Source of the DNA: a virus
DNA length: 39,894 bases
Strand: one strand, 5' to 3'
Virus record (IMG/VR): IMGVR_UViG_3300030430_000824
Span: 1-39,894 of that record
In this document: positions 6,006 to 11,700 of the stretch, piece by piece
Position numbering within the stretch: the first letter of the stretch is position 1
Layout: the number at the start of each line of letters is the position of its first letter
Made by a program: the position numbers and the translations under genes
The notes under the pieces: model-generated
Told to the model about the DNA's origin: nothing
Seen by the model: the letters and a program-made list of their open reading frames with translations, nothing else
Databases searched by the model: none

Positions 6006-6365
6006 ATGAAAGACCAAACTGTTAGTAAAAATAAAACCAGAGGAAAATGGGAATTAGATGAAGTCAACCGCAATACGATACTTGGGTACGTTGAGGACGA
6101 AGCCTTTGCAGAGGTAATTTGCGAGATAAACGACACCCTGCCTAAAAAGGAAGTTGAGAGCAATATTAAGTTGATAACGTCTGCACCTGAAATGCTAAGC
6201 GTTTTAAAGGCTGTAAACAAATACAACTGGGATTGCAATCAGGGTAGACTAGATGATCGCCATGAAAGAAACATGAGGTTTAATGCGATATGGTATCTAG
6301 TTCAGCGTGTTCTTGAAAGAATGGGCGAATACGAAGAGTATCCCGTAGAGGAAGAGGTAGCGTAA
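6006..6365 (+). CDS. Phage protein with ITSAPEML motif (119 aa)
   Basis: The stretch KLITSAPEMLSVLKAVN (residues about 56-72) matches a motif I recall from small proteins in very many phages ('liaaAPeLLeaLk'), with no assigned function. The N-terminal part is mixed and the C-terminus acidic. The ATG follows AAAAGGAGCTATT and it is the first gene after promoter P5. A GC-rich hairpin follows its stop. Confidence 0.65.
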   Translation: MKDQTVSKNKTRGKWELDEVNRNTILGYVEDEAFAEVICEINDTLPKKEVESNIKLITSAPEMLSVLKAVNKYNWDCNQGRLDDRHERNMRFNAIWYLVQRVLERMGEYEEYPVEEEVA

Positions 6366-6373
6366 ACTAAACT

Positions 6374-6393
6374 GGGGCGGGGCAACCCGCCCC
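6374..6393 (+). promoter_or_regulatory. GC hairpin with GCAA tetraloop before a Shine-Dalgarno site
   Basis: GGGGCGGG (6374-6381) pairs perfectly with CCCGCCCC (6386-6393) around GCAA, a GNRA-type stable loop. It is followed by TATAAAAAGGAG, the ribosome site of the next gene, and not by a T-run. In an AT-rich genome such a stem is conspicuous; RNA processing or protection is more likely than termination. Confidence 0.65.
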
Positions 6394-6411
6394 TATAAAA
6401 AGGAGCAAATA

Positions 6412-6609
6412 ATGAAACTAACTAAGAAACAAAAACTACAGCTAAAAGACAAAGGATATGAGCCTTGTGTCAGACATCTTAATCTGTACCCAGAAGACTT
6501 TTATAAACTTAAGACTTGGGTAGAGGTCAGGGAGTGTCTAGGCATTGATGATTGTGATGAAGTCGTGTTAAGTGTATCAGGTGTTAAAACAAAGCAGGGA
6601 GTCAACTAA
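6412..6609 (+). CDS. Hypothetical early protein (65 aa)
   Basis: Not recognised; a small mixed-charge protein with Lys-rich N-terminus. The ATG follows AAAAGGAGCAAATA, just behind the GC hairpin, and the stop overlaps the next start by one base (TAATG). Confidence 0.6.
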   Translation: MKLTKKQKLQLKDKGYEPCVRHLNLYPEDFYKLKTWVEVRECLGIDDCDEVVLSVSGVKTKQGVN

Positions 6610-6794
6610 TGAAAGAGTACTACTGGACAATAACAGCTAGTGGATTTGTAGAAGCTGAGTCAGTTGAGGAAGCTAGGTCTATTCTGAAAAAAGATGCGAT
6701 TGGTTATGTCATGGATGATGAGAAATATTTAGAGATAGATGTAGACTCAGGTGATTCAAAAGAAAACATTGAATCTGAAACTAGAAATAGCTAA
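6609..6794 (+). CDS. Hypothetical early protein (61 aa)
   Basis: The N-terminus YYWTITASGFVEAESVEEARSI resembles the short beta-strand then 'v.A.s.eEA...' fold seen in many small phage proteins, whose function is unknown. The C-terminus is acidic. It is coupled to the upstream gene by TAATG and ends 22 bases before the preferred start of the HNH gene. Confidence 0.55.
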   Translation: MKEYYWTITASGFVEAESVEEARSILKKDAIGYVMDDEKYLEIDVDSGDSKENIESETRNS

Positions 6795-6816
6795 ATTAAC
6801 AGAATCGAAACTTGAG

Positions 6817-7335
6817 ATGTTGAAGAGATGTGCCACATGTAAAGAAGAGAAACCCCGTAAGGAGTTTTATATCAATCGTGCTAAACCCGATGGTAGACAA
6901 TACTCCTGTAAGGTTTGTCAAAGAAAGTATCACAACGATACGTGGTATGAATCTCATAGGGAACACAGGATACAGCAAGTCAAAGAAAGAAAGGCTCGTG
7001 TAACAAGAGAAAACTATAAGAAAATATTTATGGAGTACTTTATTCATGGCTGTGTAGATTGTGGTGAGAACGACCATCGACTTCTGGAGTTTGATCACGT
7101 TAAGGGAGTCAAGAAGAGAGGGAGGATAAGACCAACCGAAGGAGTTGGTAGCCTTGTCAGAGCAGGATACAAATGGGAAACCATAGAGAAAGAAATACAG
7201 AAGTGCAAGATAAGATGTAGAAACTGCCATCACTTGAAAACCCACAAGCAATTTGATTACATGAAGAACATAAAAGATATTGTAGAAGAATATAATAATA
7301 AACGGGAACAAATCAGTAAACGATGCGTTACATAA
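6817..7335 (+). CDS. HNH endonuclease with zinc ribbon (172 aa)
   Basis: N-terminal CATC and CKVC form one zinc unit. The C-terminal HNH/treble-clef has CVDC, LEFDHVKG (the D-H pair of the active site) and KIRCRNCHHLKTH. This is the DNA-cleaving HNH type common as free-standing phage genes. I prefer the ATG at 6817, which lies outside the preceding gene; an in-frame GTG at 6751 would add 22 residues but overlaps that gene and has no ribosome site. It differs from the HNH gene at 3833 well beyond a simple duplication. Confidence 0.8.
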   Translation: MLKRCATCKEEKPRKEFYINRAKPDGRQYSCKVCQRKYHNDTWYESHREHRIQQVKERKARVTRENYKKIFMEYFIHGCVDCGENDHRLLEFDHVKGVKKRGRIRPTEGVGSLVRAGYKWETIEKEIQKCKIRCRNCHHLKTHKQFDYMKNIKDIVEEYNNKREQISKRCVT

Positions 7336-7359
7336 TAGAACAACAAAAAGGAGACAACG

Positions 7360-7599
7360 GTGTTTACAGTATTAAGTAAACTAAAATATCAAATAGCTAA
7401 GGAGATCACTAACGTGGAGAAGCAGTGGGATGATAATCCATCTAACGATTATTATTTCGCTGAGATTACTGGTCTAAGAAAAGCTCTGGAGTTCGTGCAG
7501 AAAGCAGAGTCATCTGAATACAATGCACTAGATAAATGGGCACAAACAATACAAGGAGAGGACAATGCAGTCAACACTAGGGAACTATCAAGAAGTTAA
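7360..7599 (+). CDS. Hypothetical early protein (79 aa)
   Basis: Not recognised; a helical, soluble protein (residues 5-25 and 34-52 likely helices). The GTG start is chosen for AAAAAGGAGACAACG just upstream. It overlaps the following gene by 35 bases in another frame, indicating coupled translation. Confidence 0.55.
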   Translation: MFTVLSKLKYQIAKEITNVEKQWDDNPSNDYYFAEITGLRKALEFVQKAESSEYNALDKWAQTIQGEDNAVNTRELSRS

Positions 7600-7753
7600 T
7601 ATACATAAGGTTAAATCTCTATCTGTGGAGGAGTACCCGATCAGAGGTGGCAAGACTTACGTCAAAACAATCTATGTCAAAACAGATGAGGGTGCTGTCA
7701 TAGAGATTAACTTGTATGCAGACAAAGAAAAAACATTGGAGATAAAAGATTAA
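7565..7753 (+). CDS. Hypothetical early protein (62 aa)
   Basis: Not recognised; mostly short beta-strand-like segments (HKVKSLSVEEYPI, TYVKTIYVKTDEGAVIEINLY). The ATG follows AAGGAGAGGACA inside the end of the previous gene. It is the last gene before the structured element at 7766-7845. Confidence 0.55.
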   Translation: MQSTLGNYQEVNIHKVKSLSVEEYPIRGGKTYVKTIYVKTDEGAVIEINLYADKEKTLEIKD

Positions 7754-7765
7754 ATGAAATTATTA

Positions 7766-7845
7766 CAGGGCAGGCAGGATCGGTTTTTGCTCCAACGAAT
7801 TTTCCGATCCACTCCGCAACTACACATCTCAAAGGGCCTGCCCTG
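7766..7845 (+). ncRNA. Structured RNA element before the exonuclease gene
   Basis: CAGGGCAGGC (7766-7775) is perfectly complementary to GCCTGCCCTG (7836-7845). Inside it GGATCGG (7777-7783) pairs with CCGATCC (7804-7810) around a 20-base loop, leaving 25 unpaired bases (7811-7835) on the 3' side only. Seventeen Watson-Crick pairs nested in an AT-rich genome are unlikely by chance. It sits in a 116-base gap, ending 25 bases before the start codon of the exonuclease gene. It could be a cis-regulatory leader, a processed RNA, or a DNA cruciform; no known RNA family is recognised. Confidence 0.55.
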
Positions 7846-7869
7846 CCTCATTATACCAAAGGACAAACT

Positions 7870-8598
7870 ATGTTAAACATCCAAAAGATATACGAAGACT
7901 GGTTGCGGAAAGGCAATGACCTTCACCAGAAAAAACGATATCAAGGAAAAGAGAAATGGTTTCACGCTTCATCGGCAGGTATGTGTGTGCGAAAGCATTA
8001 CTTCCAACATGTTGCAGATGTACAACCAAAACCAGTAGATGATGATACCATGAGATTATTTAGGCTTGGAGACTTGGTACATGGAGACATTCAAGAGGCA
8101 TTGATAGATTATGCAAGAATCAACGGTTCTCAGATAATGATAGAACGTGAGATACAATTACCTGATGTAAATGTGCGTGGGTTTCTAGATGTAATTATTG
8201 TTGAAGATAACGCACTCTACGATATTAAAACGTGCAATGCTTGGAAGTGGAAAAGCTTGTTTGGTAGAAAGCCTGATCCTAATCCATCTGTTAATTATAA
8301 CATACAGCTAGGTACGTACGGTTGGTGGTTTGAAGAACATACTGGGAACAAATTAAAGAAACTAGCGTTACTATATTATAACAAAGATAATTCAAGAATG
8401 AAAGAAAAGGTAGTGCCAGTATCCTATATTAAAAAAGCAAAAGAATATTGGTATTATGTCAAAGAGAATTTTAAAACAGGTAATCCACCTATAGAGTTAG
8501 GTATAGCTCCTGTATACAAATGGGAGTGCAACCCTAAGTATTGCAACTTCTATGAGGTATGTGGCGGTGGATACAAAGAGAAAGGAGTCGATCTATGA
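7870..8598 (+). CDS. Cas4/RecB-like PD-(D/E)XK exonuclease with Fe-S cysteines (242 aa)
   Basis: The nuclease motifs are in order: LGDLVHGDIQEAL (H71), RGFLDVI (D107), YDIKT (D118, K120) and QLGTYGWW (Q146, Y150). Cys39, Cys220, Cys225 and Cys231 match the four-cysteine iron-sulfur arrangement of Cas4 and AddB-type nucleases. The likely role is 5'-3' or end-directed DNA resection in phage recombination. The ATG follows AAAGGAC. Its stop overlaps the next gene (ATGA), and it opens the recombination block to 10702. There are no CRISPR repeats here, so a Cas role is not implied. Confidence 0.8.
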   Translation: MLNIQKIYEDWLRKGNDLHQKKRYQGKEKWFHASSAGMCVRKHYFQHVADVQPKPVDDDTMRLFRLGDLVHGDIQEALIDYARINGSQIMIEREIQLPDVNVRGFLDVIIVEDNALYDIKTCNAWKWKSLFGRKPDPNPSVNYNIQLGTYGWWFEEHTGNKLKKLALLYYNKDNSRMKEKVVPVSYIKKAKEYWYYVKENFKTGNPPIELGIAPVYKWECNPKYCNFYEVCGGGYKEKGVDL

Positions 8599-9002
8599 GC
8601 GACAAACAACCCGATTGGGATAAGATAACAGAAGGTAAAATACGACATGGTGTCGCAGTAGCCTTCATTGAGAAAGGGCATGACCTTACACCTGACAACA
8701 TGAAGACAATGGAGAAATGGGTGCAGTTTATCATACATGGTTATCACGGCATTAAAGAAATGCTTGATAGGAAAGAAGCCATGACAGATGAAGAACTGGT
8801 GAAGGAGGTAAAGGATAAGTTTAACGGTAAGGTAATTAAGGAGACAGATCAGGAATACGTTGAGAAGCAGATAAAAAAAGCGGTGGAGTCTTTAGGTGCT
8901 AAGAACAGGAACAAGGTGCTATATCAGTTAAAGAATGGCAACATTACTATTGACAACTTAGAAGCATGTCTATCTAAAATAGAGGTAATGAAGTCAGCCT
9001 AA
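8595..9002 (+). CDS. Recombination-block protein of unknown role (135 aa)
   Basis: The N-terminus (DWDKITEGKIRHGVAVAFIE) resembles proteins I recall next to phage exonuclease genes; no catalytic motif is visible. The rest is helical, Lys/Glu-rich. I place the start at the ATG in the ATGA overlap with the exonuclease stop, with AAAGGAG before it, not at the longer upstream frame inside the exonuclease. Coupling suggests a partner of the exonuclease or the SSB-like protein. Confidence 0.6.
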   Translation: MSDKQPDWDKITEGKIRHGVAVAFIEKGHDLTPDNMKTMEKWVQFIIHGYHGIKEMLDRKEAMTDEELVKEVKDKFNGKVIKETDQEYVEKQIKKAVESLGAKNRNKVLYQLKNGNITIDNLEACLSKIEVMKSA

Positions 9003-9003
9003 G

Positions 9004-9477
9004 ATGGATTTAGGAGATGCATTTTATCCCGGTGATCCACTTGATTTCAGTAAGTCAGTCCCTGCGGGAAGGTACACCGCTAGTATTGTAAGTATGGATA
9101 TATCTAAAAATGTAAAGTTTGGTAGGTATGTGGCAGATATATTCAAACCTGAATACGAAATAGACAAGGATGAACATCCCGACTATGCTGATAGTATTGT
9201 GAGGGATAACGGTATATTCAGATATAAGAAGACAGAAGATTCACTATACGAACACAAGAAGAACTGGGGCTTTGCAAAATTTATCTCCATGATGAAGCTT
9301 AGGAAAGAAGAGGGGGAGGGCAACCAACTGCCCTTCCTCTATCTTCACGATATTAAAATGGCTAAGGTATTGATCGATGTATATAGGAAGAAGTTTATAA
9401 ATGATCTAGATACAGAGGTTCACTACCCGGTAGCCACAGTAATACAATTATTAGAACAACCGCCTGTACCATTCTAA
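9004..9477 (+). CDS. Putative single-stranded DNA-binding-type protein (157 aa)
   Basis: The product starts with beta-strand-rich sequence (PAGRYTASIVSMDISKNVKF) and ends in LLEQPPVPF. A Pro-Phe tip recalls the C-terminal protein-interaction tip of bacterial and phage SSB proteins, but the usual run of acidic residues is missing. Position between the exonuclease and the resolvase-like nucleases supports an SSB or annealing-accessory role. The assignment rests on context and the tip only. It overlaps the next start by one base. Confidence 0.4.
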   Translation: MDLGDAFYPGDPLDFSKSVPAGRYTASIVSMDISKNVKFGRYVADIFKPEYEIDKDEHPDYADSIVRDNGIFRYKKTEDSLYEHKKNWGFAKFISMMKLRKEEGEGNQLPFLYLHDIKMAKVLIDVYRKKFINDLDTEVHYPVATVIQLLEQPPVPF

Positions 9478-9959
9478 TGGATATACTAACAGATAAAGGA
9501 CAAAAGTCTTTAGAGTATGAAAGAAAAATGTTAGAGAAAATAAACTTTCATATATGCAAAGAGCACAAGGACAACTCTATGTTAATCGAAACAGATAAAG
9601 ATATGGATGCTAAGGTTGATGGTATCATTGTGAAAAACAATCAGGTCTCAGGAATTTTCGAGTCTAAGTGTAGAGATATGAGTCTTATGAAACTCAGGGA
9701 GTTTGGGTCTTGGCTTATTACATTTGACAAGATACTTGATGGCAGGAAACTATCACAACTTTTGAGAGTTCCTTTCATTGGCTTTCTTTATCTAATACCA
9801 GATGAGATTATTATGTATTGGAAAATAACAGATAAATATGGAAACTTTTTGTTTGATTTTGACGTTAAAAATACAAAGACACAGAAAACAATTAATGGTG
9901 GTAGTATTGTTAGAACCAATGCATATCTGCCAGTAAATAGAGGAGCAGAATTAATATGA
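9477..9959 (+). CDS. PD-(D/E)XK nuclease-like protein (160 aa)
   Basis: Residues 44-68 contain D48, a short hairpin, then FESKC with E62 and K64: the D ... ExK pattern of the restriction-type fold. The rest alternates strands and helices with hydrophobic FIGFLYLIPDEIIMYW around residues 95-110. Candidates are a Holliday junction resolvase or a nuclease working with the Cas4-like protein. TAATG overlap with the upstream gene and ATGA with the next show tight coupling. Confidence 0.55.
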   Translation: MDILTDKGQKSLEYERKMLEKINFHICKEHKDNSMLIETDKDMDAKVDGIIVKNNQVSGIFESKCRDMSLMKLREFGSWLITFDKILDGRKLSQLLRVPFIGFLYLIPDEIIMYWKITDKYGNFLFDFDVKNTKTQKTINGGSIVRTNAYLPVNRGAELI

Positions 9960-10210
9960 AAAAATATACTTGTACAGCTTTGATTAAATATTCTAAAGAA
10001 GAAGTTTCACTTCACATTAATGCATTGAGCATGGCTATACTAGGTTTTAAAGATAATAATATGCATAGCTATATCAAACCTTACAAATCTTTATTGAAAG
10101 ATATGAGAAGAATTGAGTCTAAAATGCTAGACAAGGAAAACAATGCAATTTTAGATAGGTTAGAAGAAGAAAAATTAACAGTAGAAGGTTCTGTAGTAAA
10201 AAATGTTTGA
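9956..10210 (+). CDS. Hypothetical helical protein (84 aa)
   Basis: Not recognised. It is highly helical and Lys/Glu-rich (MRRIESKMLDKENNAILDRL), with ATGA overlap to the nuclease-like gene upstream and an eight-base overlap with the next small gene. Confidence 0.55.
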   Translation: MKKYTCTALIKYSKEEVSLHINALSMAILGFKDNNMHSYIKPYKSLLKDMRRIESKMLDKENNAILDRLEEEKLTVEGSVVKNV

Positions 10211-10373
10211 CCTTACCAGAACAAAATATATCAATGGTCAGTATGTCATAGAATATCTATATCAATGTGATAAGTGTGACAATACTCACTGGTCAGATTC
10301 TAAAAGGCTTTATATGAGTTGCCCTCGCTGTAGAAATAAAAAGATGTACAGTAAAATGAGGTTAGCAGTATGA
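10203..10373 (+). CDS. Zinc-ribbon micro-protein (56 aa)
   Basis: This frame encodes CDKC and CPRC separated by about 16 residues, a classic small zinc ribbon, with a basic C-terminus. The start overlaps the preceding gene and the stop overlaps the next start (ATGA), so it fills the gap exactly. A similar ribbon occurs in many phages; its job is unknown, but it lies between two nuclease-type genes. Confidence 0.6.
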   Translation: MFDLTRTKYINGQYVIEYLYQCDKCDNTHWSDSKRLYMSCPRCRNKKMYSKMRLAV

Positions 10374-10702
10374 AGAATCCAAAGAACGTAAGGCGTGGCA
10401 GAAGGGCAAGGCAACGTGGTGCAGAGTTACAGAGACAAGCAGTACGCATGGCAAAAGAAGCAGGGCTCCAAGCGTTTAACAGAGACCGAGGTGGTGCACA
10501 GCATGAGCAAGGAGATATAGAAATAGAAGGTCAATATTTTGGATGCAAAAGAAGAAAGCAGATAGCAATGTGGATGAAGCCAGAGAAACAAGAGCATGGC
10601 GTAGTAATTCGTGAAGATCGTGGCAAACCTTATATTGTTTTAGATTATGAATATTTTATTAACACACTATCTATAATGAAGGAGATGGCAAATGAAGAAT
10701 AA
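10370..10702 (+). CDS. Holliday junction resolvase-like PD-(D/E)XK protein with altered motif (110 aa)
   Basis: RGAELQR (E19), NRDRGGAQHEQGDIEIEG (D49) and GCKRRKQ follow the order seen in archaeal-type resolvase-like phage nucleases. In such proteins the last motif is normally E-C-K; here it is G58-C59-K60, with GGA at 10541-10543 where GAA would be expected. Either the protein is catalytically weakened, another residue substitutes, or it binds DNA without cutting. GAGG precedes its ATG, which overlaps the ribbon gene (ATGA). Confidence 0.6.
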   Translation: MKNPKNVRRGRRARQRGAELQRQAVRMAKEAGLQAFNRDRGGAQHEQGDIEIEGQYFGCKRRKQIAMWMKPEKQEHGVVIREDRGKPYIVLDYEYFINTLSIMKEMANEE

Positions 10703-10904
10703 TAAACTGATGGGAGCAAGAGGTCTCGTTAAATATTATAAAAAAATTATTAAAGAAGGTCGAGTTTCAGAAAATGGATCGACTTACAAAAGAATGGTAG
10801 AACTTGAAACAAGATTGAATAACAAAACAGGGCAGGCTAATAATTACAAAAAAGAGAATGACAATGTAAAGTCTCTTAGTTGGCTAAAAAATGTAATGAA
10901 TTAG
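10692..10904 (+). CDS. Hypothetical basic protein (70 aa)
   Basis: Not recognised; Lys/Asn-rich, helical in residues 6-45, no membrane segment. The ATG follows AAGGAGATGGCAA and overlaps the resolvase-like gene by 11 bases, so it belongs to the same transcript. Confidence 0.55.
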   Translation: MKNNKLMGARGLVKYYKKIIKEGRVSENGSTYKRMVELETRLNNKTGQANNYKKENDNVKSLSWLKNVMN

Positions 10905-10927
10905 TTTGCCCATAACTAGGAGGCAAA
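10905..10927 (+). promoter_or_regulatory. Hairpin partly covering a Shine-Dalgarno site
   Basis: TTTGCC (10905-10910) is complementary to GGCAAA (10922-10927), which ends right at the ATG (10928). The ribosome site AGGAGG (10918-10923) lies in the loop and partly in the stem. Such an arrangement can lower translation until a protein, a ribosome or another RNA opens it. Confidence 0.4.
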
Positions 10928-11137
10928 ATGGCCGAATACAAAACAAAAGACAACAGCTTTACGCTGTGGAAAAACAAGTACAAAAAAGACGGTGATAAAA
11001 AGCCTGACTACACTGGCAACGGTATGGTAAACGGAGAGAAGAAAGATTTTTCTCTTTGGATTAACGAAACCGATAAGGGAGATAGGTATCTTTCTGGTCA
11101 GTTTAAGGAAGAGTACAAGAAAAAAACGCCATTTTAG
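10928..11137 (+). CDS. Small phage protein with PDYTGNG motif (69 aa)
   Basis: The sequence FTLWKNKYKKDGDKKPDYTGNGMV, then SLWINETDKGDRYLSGQFK, follows a pattern I recall from small phage and plasmid proteins ('F.n..k....PDY.G......sawi...kgG.kyLsi.f'), an all-beta protein of unknown role. It may be controlled by the hairpin over its ribosome site, and a stable hairpin follows its stop. Confidence 0.65.
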   Translation: MAEYKTKDNSFTLWKNKYKKDGDKKPDYTGNGMVNGEKKDFSLWINETDKGDRYLSGQFKEEYKKKTPF

Positions 11138-11148
11138 GTCTTGTTAAT

Positions 11149-11174
11149 AATAGGGGGGCTACGGCCCCCTTATT
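11149..11174. terminator. Strong hairpin with TACG tetraloop, possibly two-way terminator
   Basis: AATAGGGGGGC (11149-11159) pairs with GGCCCCCTTATT-side bases to 11174 as an eleven-pair stem with one G-T, closed by C-TACG-G, the very stable UNCG loop. On the + strand ATAGTTTTTATTT follows within a few bases; on the - strand TATTATTAACAAG follows. It lies 500 bases before the convergence point, so it could stop early transcripts, late read-through, or both. Confidence 0.6.
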
Positions 11175-11200
11175 CAATAGTTTTTATTTAGGCGATACTT

Positions 11201-11503
11201 ATGTCCAATAATTTATTTTACAGCGAAAATCGTGAGATTAGAGGGGGTTTTTTAAAGCCAATGTTTGAAATTTGTAGTAAAATTGATAGAACCTGTGGTT
11301 TTTGCGGTAAATCGTATTTTAATCCACAAAAGCAGAAAAACGATGACCAACTTAAAAAATTTTGTGGTGTTGCAGGTAGTTATGACACTCAAGTTTCCTC
11401 ACTTCCAGAGTGTTGGTTGAAGATGACAAAGAGTCAAAGGTCTACATATACAAAGAAAAAGAAAGAAGAACTTTTTTCTATAGAAATAAGGAGTGGTAAG
11501 TAA
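11201..11503 (+). CDS. Cys-rich zinc-finger-like protein (100 aa)
   Basis: Residues 26-75 hold CSKIDRTCGFCGK, then KKFCG and PECW, a spacing that fits one or two structural zinc sites. The C-terminus is Lys/Arg/Ser-rich. The ribosome site is weak (AGGCGATACTT). It follows the hairpin at 11149-11174, so it needs read-through or its own promoter, and none is seen. Its stop overlaps the next start (TAATG). Confidence 0.6.
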   Translation: MSNNLFYSENREIRGGFLKPMFEICSKIDRTCGFCGKSYFNPQKQKNDDQLKKFCGVAGSYDTQVSSLPECWLKMTKSQRSTYTKKKKEELFSIEIRSGK

Positions 11504-11700
11504 TGGATATATTGGATGACTTTCCAGTAGAAGAAAAACCTATGGAACCTGAACTGGTTTCTGAGTTTATGCAAATTATAAAAGACTTAAAAAGAAACCG
11601 TATCACAACAAAAGTATATTACAAAAGATTAGCTAAGTTCTGGGAGAAGCATGGGTTTCCAGAATTTGCAGAAGAAACTTTATTGTACGTTACGGATTAG
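11503..11700 (+). CDS. Hypothetical protein (65 aa), last early gene
   Basis: Not recognised. An acidic N-terminus is followed by a basic helix (LKRNRITTKVYYKRLAKFWEKH) and an acidic end. It is coupled to the gene before by TAATG. Its last eleven bases overlap the end of the opposing late operon, so the two transcripts meet inside coding sequence without a visible terminator. Confidence 0.6.
   Translation: MDILDDFPVEEKPMEPELVSEFMQIIKDLKRNRITTKVYYKRLAKFWEKHGFPEFAEETLLYVTD

Noticed and set aside
5861-6238. Minus-strand frame of 125 codons
   Set aside because: It spans promoter P5 and two plus-strand genes, with no start signal of its own.
6796-7311. Minus-strand frame of 171 codons in the early region
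   Set aside because: It lies antisense to the HNH gene with clear zinc and HNH motifs; the hydrophobic reading is an antisense artefact.
7870-8598. Cas4 as sign of a CRISPR system
   Set aside because: No repeat array and no other cas gene is present; Cas4-like exonucleases are common in phage recombination blocks.
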